A DNA stretch of 64,000 nt, taken from assembly GCA_945865565.1 (NCBI GenBank), contig CAMBEK010000003.1, positions 186,001 to 250,000 of the forward strand. The letters are read 5' to 3'. Position numbers and translations under genes: made by a program. Under the pieces are notes generated by a model. It was given only the letters and a program-made list of their open reading frames with translations. It did no database searches and had not been told where the DNA came from. Below are positions 50,544 through 59,124 of the stretch, piece by piece (the stretch's first letter is position 1; each line of letters opens with the position of its first letter). The DNA comes from Pseudobacteriovorax antillogorgiicola (GTDB lineage Bacteria > Bdellovibrionota_B > Oligoflexia > Oligoflexales > RGVZ01).

Positions 50544-51228
50544 ACCTGTGAATCCAACCAAAACTTCGGATCCATTCCGGAACGCTCCCGCTCTTATTGT
50601 TTTTGGAGGAACGTTCGACCCGCCGCACGCGGGTCATGCAGCCTGTTTGAAGGCGTTGACCGAGCAATTCGCGACGTCAAAAATCCTGGTTGTCCCAGCC
50701 GCGGAACCGCCTCCGACCAATGGCAAAGTAAAAAAACCATTGCTCAACTTCAACGACCGCTTGGAACTCTGCCGCCTGATGGTGGCCGACATTGGTTCCC
50801 CTGCCGCCATTGAAGTGAGTGGTCTTGAGGGAAGCCTGACGGTTCCCAATTTTACGGTCAACACCCTTGAGGCCCTGCTCGAGTCTGCGCCGAAAAAAAA
50901 ATACGGTTCGGCACTGGCTATCACCATTGGAGCCGACCAGTTTGCTGCTTTTGAAACCTGGCACCAGGCAGAGCGGATCATTGAGCTGGCGGACTTGATT
51001 TTGGTTCCACGCAGCAACGAATCAGTGACCTGGCCTACAGGAAAGTTATCAAAACAGGCCAGAATTTGGACCTTGAATGTGAAAACACCACCAGCCTCGA
51101 GCACCGCAATTCGCCAAGCCACCCAAACTAAAAGGCCCATCCCTGCCGGTTGGTTGACACCAAAGGTGTTTTCCCGTTGGCAAGAGCTGACTAGCAAGGC
51201 TATAGAACCGGTTCTTGATGTTCTTTAA
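50536..51228 (+). CDS. nadD: Nicotinate-nucleotide adenylyltransferase
   Basis: NadD makes deamido-NAD from nicotinate mononucleotide. The 230-residue protein shows the nucleotidyltransferase signature FGGTFDPPHAGHAACL (HxGH at the active site), TIGADQFAAFETWHQAE, and ASSTAIRQA (the SSTxIR motif). ATG 50536 lies inside the end of obgE. It is followed by rsfS, a common order. Confidence 0.95.
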   Translation: MAEPVNPTKTSDPFRNAPALIVFGGTFDPPHAGHAACLKALTEQFATSKILVVPAAEPPPTNGKVKKPLLNFNDRLELCRLMVADIGSPAAIEVSGLEGSLTVPNFTVNTLEALLESAPKKKYGSALAITIGADQFAAFETWHQAERIIELADLILVPRSNESVTWPTGKLSKQARIWTLNVKTPPASSTAIRQATQTKRPIPAGWLTPKVFSRWQELTSKAIEPVLDVL

Positions 51229-51278
51229 TTTTTAAAGATCTTTCTATTCAGTTTTAGTTGAGTTTTTGGGGTTACAAC

Positions 51279-51629
51279 GTGAAACCGAACGACATCGCCA
51301 TCGAAGCCGCCAAAGCCGCAAATGAAAAAAAGGCCTCCCGCATGACCGCACTTGACCTGCGGGGACTCTCGGACCTTTGCGATGTGCAAATGATCTGTTC
51401 TGGTGAAAATGAACGCCAGACCAAAGCCATTGCGGACGCAATCACCGGACATATCAAGCAAAAAGGGGGCGGTCACCCCGTCGCCGTAGAAGGCCTGCAG
51501 ACTGGCAGCTGGATCCTGATCGACTACGGCTCCGTGATCATCCATGTCTTCATGAATGAGTACCGTGACTACTACGCGCTGGAATCCCTGTGGCCAACGG
51601 CCAAAGCGATCTCCTTGCCTGGCGCCTGA
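51279..51629 (+). CDS. rsfS: Ribosomal silencing factor RsfS
   Basis: A 116-residue protein of the RsfS/Iojap family, which binds L14 to block subunit joining under starvation. Core features: AAKAANEKKASRMTALDLRG, CSGENERQTKAIADAI, and WILIDYGSVIIHVFMNEYRD (DYG and H conserved). Start chosen as GTG 51279 in line with the family N-terminus; a TTG at 51258 is possible. nadD-rsfS-rlmH is the standard gene order. Confidence 0.95.
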   Translation: MKPNDIAIEAAKAANEKKASRMTALDLRGLSDLCDVQMICSGENERQTKAIADAITGHIKQKGGGHPVAVEGLQTGSWILIDYGSVIIHVFMNEYRDYYALESLWPTAKAISLPGA

Positions 51630-51645
51630 GGCTTCTGGGACCCCC

Positions 51646-52083
51646 GTGCGTCTTATCCTGACTAAACAAGCCAAGATCGCACTGCCCGGGATCCGCGACC
51701 TTTGTCAAATGTATGAAACCCGCTTGAAGCGGTTCTACGACGTTGAATGCCTTGAACAAAAAGGCGGGCCGTCAAAGGCCTCAAAATCCAATTCTGCCAA
51801 TCCAGGAATCCTGACGGTTGCCCTTGATGAAAAAGGGGCGGTCTGGACATCTCGTGACCTCGCCACGAAGCTTCAATCGTGGGCCGATGATCCCCGCGTC
51901 AAAGCGGTCCGTTTTGTCGTCGGCGACTCCCACGGCCTGTCCCAAGATGTCCGCGATGCGGCGGATTTCACCTGGGCCCTCTCGCCCCTGACCCTGCAGG
52001 GCGACATTGCCTGGCTGGTCTTGTGGGAACAGGTCTATCGCGCTGTGACACTGAACAAAGGCATCCCGTACCATCACGACTGA
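51646..52083 (+). CDS. rlmH: 23S rRNA (pseudouridine1915-N3)-methyltransferase RlmH
   Basis: A SPOUT methyltransferase of 145 residues, 16 bases after rsfS. The knot region VRFVVGDSHGLSQDVRDAAD, followed by WALSPLTLQGDIAWLVLWEQ then VYRA, and a C-terminal GIPYHHD match RlmH (PYHxx end). The SAM-loop reads GDSHG where most homologues have GGPEG or GGAEG, a notable variation. GTG start at 51646 gives the expected N-terminus. Confidence 0.93.
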   Translation: MRLILTKQAKIALPGIRDLCQMYETRLKRFYDVECLEQKGGPSKASKSNSANPGILTVALDEKGAVWTSRDLATKLQSWADDPRVKAVRFVVGDSHGLSQDVRDAADFTWALSPLTLQGDIAWLVLWEQVYRAVTLNKGIPYHHD

Positions 52084-52125
52084 TTATCTTCCCAGACTTC
52101 AGTAACCTTGCCCCTACGCACCCTC

Positions 52126-53226
52126 TCAAAACGCCTCGTTGAGCTGAACGTATAGACCCTCAGACTCTGGCGTTTTGCCGTAATCCACACGGATCCCAAT
52201 TCGCTCCGCCTCATCCACAACAAACCGGATTCCGCCGCCAGCTGAATATTTCGCAGGTGTCGCAGCGATCTGGGTGATCGTACTGGCAACGTTGCCAGCC
52301 GAACCAAACCCGGCGCCGCGAAATCTGCCCCAAATCGGAAAACGGTATTCTGCCTCGCCAATCACAGAAACCTTGTCTCGGTAACGCCCTTCATAGTAAC
52401 CGCGCATACGATCCGGTCCGCCAAGACTTGCCAGTTCACGAAACGGGACATCTCCATCTTGCCCCTGGCAAAATAGCCGAAAGACGAAGGCCCGGGCCCC
52501 GCCAAGATCGACATAACGCCGCGCCTCCAATTGAACTTCGTTGTAGGGGCGATCTCGGGAGTTCATGGGTTTAAAGTGAACGAGGCGCAACGAATCAAAA
52601 ACGCCAGTCATTGGTGCAAACAGGTTGTCTCGGGTATCTCTAGTGAACACCACACCGGCACCGCCAGAACGCGCGCCCTCCGATCCCTTCAACTTCGCTG
52701 CTGATAAAATCCCATCTGACGCCGATTCCGTGACTTGATAGGCACTTTGGATAGCGACTGGACCAAGGCTCCAACCAAAGGAAGTCGCGCGCTCCCACGA
52801 TGCCTCCACGTAGCCAATATTGCTGGCATAATCTTCTTCCATCGCCGAAGTCGTCCGGGGACCAATCCCCCAAATCTTATCTGGATAGCGCCGGTAACGG
52901 CTAAAGATCGAAATATGATCCTTGCCACCGTTCCAACGGCGACTCAAAAGCAGTGATGTGATCAGCTGCTTTTTTTCCGTCAAGATCACAATGGGCTTTA
53001 CCTGAGACGGCTTGGCGTCTGCCGGATCGTCATCATTGCGGAAGTAGTAGATAAACAGGCCACCGGCAGCGACTGCCGTCTCCGGCGTGTAATAAAGCGC
53101 CGGAATGGGAATAAACCCACTCTTGGCCTTGCCTGAATTATCCGCTGCAAAAGCGAATTCCGGCTGCAAGATGAACAGGCACAGCAATCCGGAAAAGGCA
53201 GCGCGTCTTATTGGGCCGGAAAACAT
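52126..53226 (-). CDS. Outer-membrane barrel of the BamA/TamA (bacterial surface antigen) family
   Basis: A 366-residue protein with signal peptide ending EFAFA and a single 16-strand-type barrel domain, without POTRA repeats. The RGY counterpart is LGGPDRMRGYYEGRYRD; strands end in a C-terminal Phe (YVQLNEAF), the Bam recognition signal. DRTRDNLF-like text appears as FTRDTRDNLFAPMTG. Short barrel-only Omp85 relatives of unknown export substrate exist. Start set at ATG 53226; a TTG at 53259 overlaps the upstream lipoprotein stop. Confidence 0.85.
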   Translation of the reverse strand: MFSGPIRRAAFSGLLCLFILQPEFAFAADNSGKAKSGFIPIPALYYTPETAVAAGGLFIYYFRNDDDPADAKPSQVKPIVILTEKKQLITSLLLSRRWNGGKDHISIFSRYRRYPDKIWGIGPRTTSAMEEDYASNIGYVEASWERATSFGWSLGPVAIQSAYQVTESASDGILSAAKLKGSEGARSGGAGVVFTRDTRDNLFAPMTGVFDSLRLVHFKPMNSRDRPYNEVQLEARRYVDLGGARAFVFRLFCQGQDGDVPFRELASLGGPDRMRGYYEGRYRDKVSVIGEAEYRFPIWGRFRGAGFGSAGNVASTITQIAATPAKYSAGGGIRFVVDEAERIGIRVDYGKTPESEGLYVQLNEAF

Positions 53227-53255
53227 CCCACGCCGGTGATTTGAACCTGAAAGGC

Positions 53256-53561
53256 TCAAGACTTTTTAGTGCCCGACTTTTTCTTTGCCTTTGGCTGATT
53301 TTTCTTGGCTTTAACCTTTTTCACGGGAGCAGATGGGGCCTCGACTGCCTCTGCCGTCCCTGTGGCGTTCTCTTGAATCTTATATTCAGGAACAGCCGTT
53401 GGATCGCTGCTGGCTGGCTGGTTCACGTCCCCGGCCACCGGCTCGTCGGGCGATGCCGTTTGATCCTTTGAGCAAGCACCGGCCAAGGTCAGGGTTAAGG
53501 TCAGAGCGAATCCTGCACATACAGCCACTGCGATTTTGCGAAAAAATAATACCTGCACCAT
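53256..53561 (-). CDS. Small lipoprotein with Lys/Ala-rich tail
   Basis: A 101-residue lipoprotein. The lipobox is LAGAC after a hydrophobic segment (FALTLTLTLAGAC); the mature chain is Pro/Ala/Glu-rich, then ends in a strongly basic tail KKVKAKKNQPKAKKKSGTKK, which could bind peptidoglycan, DNA or LPS. No family is recognised. AAAGGGG sits seven bases before ATG 53561. The next gene encodes the BamA-like barrel, with possible TTGA start-stop overlap, so they may be partners. Confidence 0.65.
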   Translation of the reverse strand: MVQVLFFRKIAVAVCAGFALTLTLTLAGACSKDQTASPDEPVAGDVNQPASSDPTAVPEYKIQENATGTAEAVEAPSAPVKKVKAKKNQPKAKKKSGTKKS

Positions 53562-53706
53562 GATGTGCCCCTTTGTGATCAAAGTTAAAAAAAACACGCA
53601 TCTTTACTCTGCCACAACCTCAAGGCCTTGCCAAAAAACCAGGAATCTCAGGGACGAAGGAAAAATCGGGTGGCGATCCCGCCGTTTTGGGCTAAAACTT
53701 CGTCCC

Positions 53707-56430
53707 ATGAACGAACCTCAAAATTTAACACCGATGCTCCGGCAGTATTTTGACCTCAAGGCCCAGGCTGGGGATGCAGTGCTTTTTTGCCGCATGGGCG
53801 ATTTCTACGAAATTTTTGGTCCAGACGCGGAAGAAATCGCGCCAAAAATGGACGTCGTCCTGACCAGCCGCGAACGTGGTGATGCCGAAAGGATGCCCTT
53901 TTGTGGCGTGCCCTACCACAGCGTCAAAACCTACTGGCTCAAGCTTTTAAAGCAAGGCTACAAGGTCGCCATCGCGGAACAATTGGAAGATCCCGCCCTG
54001 ACCAAGGGTCTCGTTGCACGGGGAATAGTTCGGATTCTGACCCCCGGCTGCATTGATGAACTGGAGGCCCTTGACTCCACGAGCACCAACCATGTGTTGG
54101 CTGTTTACGAATGTCCGGCCCAGAAATCCTGGTCCGCCCTGGTTCTGGAACTTTCCACCGGCGAACTGCGCTTGGGTAAAATCCAGCTAACGGAACTGGC
54201 CCGGCTCGCTCAGGTTTTCCGGCCAAAGGAAATCTGGGCACGGAGCTTTCAACACGAGTCCTTGAAGGGGCTTTTGGCGCAGGTTTTCAGTCCACAGATG
54301 GGGGATGACGCTCCGGCACTGCTTGAAGTCCTTCCTGAAGCCCCGCTGCGAGACGATGCCCTGACCCGGGAACTCCTGAAATCCTGCCTTGGAAAAGAAA
54401 ATCTGGATGGCTTCACCTGTGGAAAAATTCCCGGCGCTGCAGAACTTTTGGCATCTGCGTTCCAACGCCTGCGCAATCTGAATGCAGGCAGTTCCCACTT
54501 CAGGACGGTCAAACCACTTTTTGATCCGGATCACATGATCCTCGGACCGACGGCCGTGCGGGACCTTGAACTTTTTGAAACTGCCCTGCGTCGCCAACAA
54601 GAAGGCAGCCTTGCGCGCACGATTGACCGGACGCTGACGCCGATGGGATCGCGGCGCCTGCGCGAACTTCTAGCGCGGCCTCTCGTTAACCGCGAAAAGC
54701 TATGTGCGCGCCTTGATGTCGTGGAATTTTTGGCGGGGCTTGGCGACGACCGCCTGGCACGCCTGCGCGAGTCCCTGCGCAAGACGGCAGATCTGGCGCG
54801 CTTGACGACGAGGGTCATGGCCCGCTCGGCCCATCCGGCAGAGCTTGCGATGATCCGGCAAACCCTTGGAAATTCTGCTGCATTGGCGCAATACATTCGC
54901 GAACTTGCTGGCAGTACTGCCAAATCAAAACTTTTGCGCGGAATAACCCCGGCCCTTGAGTCAACGGGCACAGTCTTGGAAATTTTAGGGGCGGCCTTGG
55001 CGGAGCACCCGGCTGCTGTCGGGACAGGCTCGGGAACCTTTCGCGAAGGCTGGAGCGAAAACCTTGACAGCTGCAATGCCTTGGCTCACGGGGGCGAGGA
55101 TCAAGTCGCTTCATATGAACAAAAACTGCGTGGCGAATCTGGCATTGGTAACTTGAAGATCAAACCCCACAAGACTTTTGGCCTGCTCATTGAAATCACA
55201 AGAGCCAACGCGGCAAAAGTCCCCGCACATTTTATTCGCCGACAGACCATGGTCAATTGCGAGCGTTTTGCCACACCGGAACTCGACCGCCTTGGCACTG
55301 AATTGCTGGCGGCGCAGGATGCCGCAATCGCACGCGAAGCGGAACTCTACGCCGGGCTTTTGGAAACCCTCGCACAGCATCGCGATGCCCTTTACGCATG
55401 TGCCGAGGCCTTGGCCGAAGCCGACGTCTGGCAAGCTTTTGCCTGGCTCGCCCTCAAGGAAAACTACGGCCGTCCGGTGACCTTGAAAAAAGGGGCGCAG
55501 GGCAACGACACCCAGATCAAATTGACGGCCGCACGCCATCCCGTTGTCGAGCGAAGCGTTGGCCGCCACAGTTTCGTGGCCAATGATGTTGAAATGTCAG
55601 GGGGCATCCGCCAACTGCTCATCACCGGGCCGAACATGGCAGGCAAGTCGACCATCATGCGCCAGACGGCCATCTGTGCAATCTTGCATCAGGCTGGTTG
55701 TTTTGTCCCGGCAGCGGCGGCAGAACTTCCCGTTTTTGACCGTGTGTTTACCCGCGTCGGTGCATCCGACGACCTGTCGCGTGGCCTGTCGACATTCATG
55801 GTGGAAATGACAGAAGCCGCGGAAATCCTGCGCGAGGCTACGTCCGACAGCCTCGTTATCCTTGACGAAGTGGGACGAGGAACATCGACGTCTGATGGTC
55901 TGGCCATCGCCTCCGCAATATTGGAAGAGATCGCCACCCGAAACAATTCGTGGACTCTTTTTGCAACCCACTACCACGAACTTGTCGGTTCATCGTCCCA
56001 TCTGGCCAGTGTAAAGCCGGTCCAGACGGAGGTTCTTCAGCAAGGAACTAGCATTATTTTCAGCCATCGCCTTGTTTCTGGTGCCAGCGGCAGTTCATAT
56101 GGAATCGAAGTTGCAAGGTTGGCCGGAGTTCCTGAGGCTGTTCTTGAGCGGGCAAGGATCGCGATTTCCAGACCCGCACCGACCCTGGTGCAGTCCCAAA
56201 AAGACGAGAACTGGGTGCCAACTCCAGATAAGGGTCCGAATCCAGTGCTGGCAAAACTTGAAGCGGCGCGGATCAACCGAATGACACCCCTTCAGGCCCT
56301 CAATCTGCTGGCCGAACTTGCAGAACTCCATGCAAGAATGCTTGCCGGGCGGGCTCAAAATGACGAATTTGCCTCAAATCCCGCTGTTGGCGGTGGAGCC
56401 GGTGGTCAGGGAGAGCTTTTTCCCCTGTAA
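53707..56430 (+). CDS. mutS: DNA mismatch repair protein MutS
   Basis: MutS recognises mispairs and starts mismatch repair. The 907 residues contain the mismatch-reading FYEIFG (Phe of F-x-E) in MGDFYEIFGPDAEEI, lever and clamp domains, and the ATPase with Walker A GPNMAGKST, DELGRGTST-like ILDEVGRGTSTSDGL and ATHYHEL. No mutL is adjacent. ATG 53707 is the family start; a longer frame upstream runs into the divergent lipoprotein gene and lacks coding character. No clear Shine-Dalgarno is seen. Confidence 0.97.
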   Translation: MNEPQNLTPMLRQYFDLKAQAGDAVLFCRMGDFYEIFGPDAEEIAPKMDVVLTSRERGDAERMPFCGVPYHSVKTYWLKLLKQGYKVAIAEQLEDPALTKGLVARGIVRILTPGCIDELEALDSTSTNHVLAVYECPAQKSWSALVLELSTGELRLGKIQLTELARLAQVFRPKEIWARSFQHESLKGLLAQVFSPQMGDDAPALLEVLPEAPLRDDALTRELLKSCLGKENLDGFTCGKIPGAAELLASAFQRLRNLNAGSSHFRTVKPLFDPDHMILGPTAVRDLELFETALRRQQEGSLARTIDRTLTPMGSRRLRELLARPLVNREKLCARLDVVEFLAGLGDDRLARLRESLRKTADLARLTTRVMARSAHPAELAMIRQTLGNSAALAQYIRELAGSTAKSKLLRGITPALESTGTVLEILGAALAEHPAAVGTGSGTFREGWSENLDSCNALAHGGEDQVASYEQKLRGESGIGNLKIKPHKTFGLLIEITRANAAKVPAHFIRRQTMVNCERFATPELDRLGTELLAAQDAAIAREAELYAGLLETLAQHRDALYACAEALAEADVWQAFAWLALKENYGRPVTLKKGAQGNDTQIKLTAARHPVVERSVGRHSFVANDVEMSGGIRQLLITGPNMAGKSTIMRQTAICAILHQAGCFVPAAAAELPVFDRVFTRVGASDDLSRGLSTFMVEMTEAAEILREATSDSLVILDEVGRGTSTSDGLAIASAILEEIATRNNSWTLFATHYHELVGSSSHLASVKPVQTEVLQQGTSIIFSHRLVSGASGSSYGIEVARLAGVPEAVLERARIAISRPAPTLVQSQKDENWVPTPDKGPNPVLAKLEAARINRMTPLQALNLLAELAELHARMLAGRAQNDEFASNPAVGGGAGGQGELFPL

Positions 56431-56475
56431 AGATCGTTGCGCGGCTGGATTTGAAAGGGTTTAATATTACGAATT

Positions 56476-56496
56476 CGATGGCTTGAGTTGCCATCG
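56476..56496. other. Perfect 7-base inverted repeat upstream of the DksA-like gene
   Basis: CGATGGC (56476-56482), loop TTGAGTT, GCCATCG (56490-56496). No T-run follows, so it is not a standard terminator. It lies 76 bases before the chosen start and just after a possible TTAATATT -10 region, so it may be an operator or a leader hairpin. Confidence 0.4.
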
Positions 56497-56571
56497 CAAC
56501 ACACTGCGGTGGGCAGCAATTTGTTCAAAGAACTGATCAAAAAAGTGATGTCAGGCAAGGAAGATACCAGC

Positions 56572-57399
56572 ATGGCAAAGAGCAAACCAAAGAGCGCTTC
56601 CAAAAAAGTAACGCCCGCGAAAAAGCCAGCGGCAAAAGCAAAGCCAGCGCCAAAAGCAAAGCCTGTTGCGAAAGCAAAGCCGGCAGCAAAATCAAAGGCG
56701 GTTGTGAAGGCCAAGCCAGCCCCCAAAACCACTGCAAAGGCTCCCGTTAAGGCGCCGGTAAAAGCCCCAGCAAAAGTACCGACACGGACTATCGTTGAAC
56801 CAAAGAAAGAGGTTCTGGTTGCTCCGAAAATTGCGGTCAAGCCAGTTCCCGCGGTTAAAGCGACGGCTACGCCAAAGCCAACGCCTACCATCTCGCCTGC
56901 TAAACCAGCGGTGAAGATGCCCAAGCCCAGCATGTTCAAACCAATGAGCCGCGATGACGATGATGAGGAAACGGTCGTCAAGCGCGCCGGAACCTCTTCT
57001 GATTTATTCACCGAAGAAGAACTGACGACGTTCCGCAACATGCTGAACGAGGAAAAACGAAAGATTTTAGCCAAATCAAAATCCGCTACCGCCAGCGGCA
57101 ACATCGCTCTTGAAAAAGACGAGATGTACGACGAAGTCGATTTGGCATCAGCCACTGCAGAACAAAATCTGACCCTCAGGCTTTTGGACCGCGACCATAA
57201 ACTATTGGCTGAGATCGATCATGCCATCGAAAAGATCGACACAGGCGAATACGGCTTTTGCGAAGGCACGGGCGAAGTTATCCCGAAGCGTCGTTTGGAG
57301 TTGCGTCCGTGGTGCCGTCACAGCGTCAAGTACAAGGAACAGCTTGAGCGCATGAAGAAGTCTGGACGGGGAGTCGCCGACGAGGACGAAGCGTTCTAG
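56572..57399 (+). CDS. DksA/TraR-family protein with histone-H1-like basic tail
   Basis: A 275-residue protein in two parts. Residues 1-120 are Lys/Ala/Pro/Val repeats (KPAPKAKPVAKAKPAAK) like histone H1 tails. Residues about 145-262 form a DksA-like coiled coil with the tip motif DEVDLA (Asp187, Asp190, Ala192, matching DxxDxA) and a globular end. Of the four zinc-finger cysteines only Cys230 remains; the other positions are Thr233, Ser251 and Tyr254. It probably binds RNA polymerase's secondary channel and perhaps DNA through the tail (inference). AAGGAAG precedes ATG 56572. Upstream in-frame ATGs lack ribosome-binding sites. Confidence 0.85.
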   Translation: MAKSKPKSASKKVTPAKKPAAKAKPAPKAKPVAKAKPAAKSKAVVKAKPAPKTTAKAPVKAPVKAPAKVPTRTIVEPKKEVLVAPKIAVKPVPAVKATATPKPTPTISPAKPAVKMPKPSMFKPMSRDDDDEETVVKRAGTSSDLFTEEELTTFRNMLNEEKRKILAKSKSATASGNIALEKDEMYDEVDLASATAEQNLTLRLLDRDHKLLAEIDHAIEKIDTGEYGFCEGTGEVIPKRRLELRPWCRHSVKYKEQLERMKKSGRGVADEDEAF

Positions 57400-57410
57400 A
57401 TCCTTTCTTC

Positions 57411-58766
57411 CTAAGGACAGCTCGCCGGCTTGCTCACTCCGGGGGTATTCGCCGCCAACGTCGTGAACTGGGCACAAAGGCCTGCGGGCGCTGTCCCGGC
57501 TCCTGGATATTGCGCCGTAATTTGTGCTGACAATGCCGTAACGGCAGCCGACGTAAACTGTCCTTTCAAAGCACTCTGCTGCTTTGCGCTGTCGCTGCTG
57601 CCTGAAATGGTACCTGCCGTTGTTTTCAATGCCGTCATCGAAGTCGAAATTCCTTTCGAAATATCACCCGTACTGGAACTCATCACGGCAAATGCCTGAC
57701 TGGCCGAATTCATCGCAGAGAGGGTCGCCAACAGCTGCGAAATACCGGTGATCGAGCCAGCTTCGGGAAAAACTGTATCAATCGAATCGATCAAGTCTGT
57801 CGAGGCATCGATCATATTTGACAAAGATGGGAAGCTTGATTTTGATTTATACAAAGTCACACGCCCCTGAAGGTTTGAAGTCCCAGCAGTGGCACTCACC
57901 CCGGATGAGTAATTCAGAATATTTTGAAAGGCCAGTGCCTCGCCGATGTGCGAAAAGGCCCAAATCAAGTGAATACTGCCCTTACGCTTGCTGCTCCGGC
58001 GGTCCGAAGTGGGACATGTCGTCGTGCTGTCGCGTGGATCATCAACATCGCGGACAGAATCTTCGATGAACCCACACAGGTATTTTGGGACTTGGTTCAA
58101 GTAAGAAAGCACAGGAACCGAGGCGCGCAGCGCATCCGTGACGGGCTGCGGCTCTACCAATGGATAGTTAGCATAAAATGACCGCCCGTATGCCGTCGCA
58201 TCCGTGTAGGCCGCCGAAAGAATGCTTTTGTCTGCATCGGTCAGTGCCACTAGGTCGCTCATAGTATCCAGCGTACTGACTAAAGTTGACGTCCCAGCCA
58301 TCGCCTTCGCCTTCGCCTTCGCTGATTTTTCCGGTTGAGCCATTGCCGCGTCCTTGGCAATCGCATCAGACATCAAATCGAGATCGACCTCCCAGTGTCC
58401 GGTCAGTTTTTCGGGAACAGCGGCAAGGTTGGTGCCCGTACTCCCGAGAGAAATCAGTTTTTCAAGCAAAGAAAAAGAGTCCATCCCGCCTTGGGCCAGA
58501 CTGATGTAACCGAGGATGATCGCACCACCCTCGTTTCCGCTATCTTGCTTCAAAGCCTTTTGTGCAAGACCCGCGGCGTCGGTAAATGATCCCCGGTCAT
58601 AAGCGGCACGAGCGCGAACCAAAAGGCTGTCAACCCCGTCATCATCCGCCCAGATTTGCGTCAGGTTGGTGTCTGGGCCACATGAGGTCAGGACGATAGC
58701 CACGGCACATGCCATGATCCCCCGCATTGCAATGCCCAATCCGTAACCTTTTTTAACGCAGTGCAT
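57411..58766 (-). CDS. TPR-containing lipoprotein, unknown function
   Basis: A 451-residue protein; the lipobox VLTSC gives a lipid-modified Cys29. The first 80 mature residues hold a TPR-like pair (RARAAYDRGSFTDAAGLAQK ALKQ). The rest is Ala/Ser/Thr-rich and helical with a Lys-Ala-Lys-Ala stretch encoded by a short GCCTTC repeat near 58300-58320. No family is recognised. It starts 14 bases after ftsB, so it may be co-transcribed with cell-division and helicase genes. It converges with the DksA-like gene. Confidence 0.65.
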   Translation of the reverse strand: MHCVKKGYGLGIAMRGIMACAVAIVLTSCGPDTNLTQIWADDDGVDSLLVRARAAYDRGSFTDAAGLAQKALKQDSGNEGGAIILGYISLAQGGMDSFSLLEKLISLGSTGTNLAAVPEKLTGHWEVDLDLMSDAIAKDAAMAQPEKSAKAKAKAMAGTSTLVSTLDTMSDLVALTDADKSILSAAYTDATAYGRSFYANYPLVEPQPVTDALRASVPVLSYLNQVPKYLCGFIEDSVRDVDDPRDSTTTCPTSDRRSSKRKGSIHLIWAFSHIGEALAFQNILNYSSGVSATAGTSNLQGRVTLYKSKSSFPSLSNMIDASTDLIDSIDTVFPEAGSITGISQLLATLSAMNSASQAFAVMSSSTGDISKGISTSMTALKTTAGTISGSSDSAKQQSALKGQFTSAAVTALSAQITAQYPGAGTAPAGLCAQFTTLAANTPGVSKPASCP

Positions 58767-58780
58767 GAAACATCCCCAGT

Positions 58781-59077
58781 TTATTCCGTGAAAAAAATAA
58801 TTTTTTCGTCACTATCCGTCACGTGGTACTTGTCACGCAAAACCTTACGCGCATAGTTTTTCGACGACTTGATTCGTTCTATTTCTTCCTGCATCCCGCG
58901 GTTTCCCGATTCAAGAACAGCGACTGCTGCATCAAGTTTTCTAGCGCTGTCCTTGAGTTTAAAATAAGCGCCGACAGAACTACGCCCACGCACAACACCA
59001 ACCATCAAAACAACGACGGCAAACCAAGCGAGCCATCGCGTGATTTTGCGAATGTCATGTTCTGTAGAAAGTTCCAT
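58781..59077 (-). CDS. ftsB: FtsB/DivIC-type septum initiator protein
   Basis: A 98-residue bitopic protein. A membrane span (about 13-30, WLAWFAVVVLMVGVV) is followed by a coiled coil (LKDSARKLDAAVAVLESGNR GMQEEI) and the C-terminal motif YARKVLRDKYHVTDSDEKII, typical of FtsB/DivIC proteins of the FtsQLB divisome complex. The weakly conserved family makes the exact name a moderate call. It lies 47 bases after pcrA on the same strand. Confidence 0.82.
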   Translation of the reverse strand: MELSTEHDIRKITRWLAWFAVVVLMVGVVRGRSSVGAYFKLKDSARKLDAAVAVLESGNRGMQEEIERIKSSKNYARKVLRDKYHVTDSDEKIIFFTE

Positions 59078-59124
59078 CGAGAAGATTGTATCAGCGAAAA
59101 GCGGCGGAAACTAATAGCAGGCGT

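Noticed and set aside
56572-56930. The repetitive Lys/Ala/Pro codons as a CRISPR-like or non-coding repeat
   Set aside because: The repeat is at protein level with varied codons, in frame with a conserved DksA-like domain, so it is a coding low-complexity tail.
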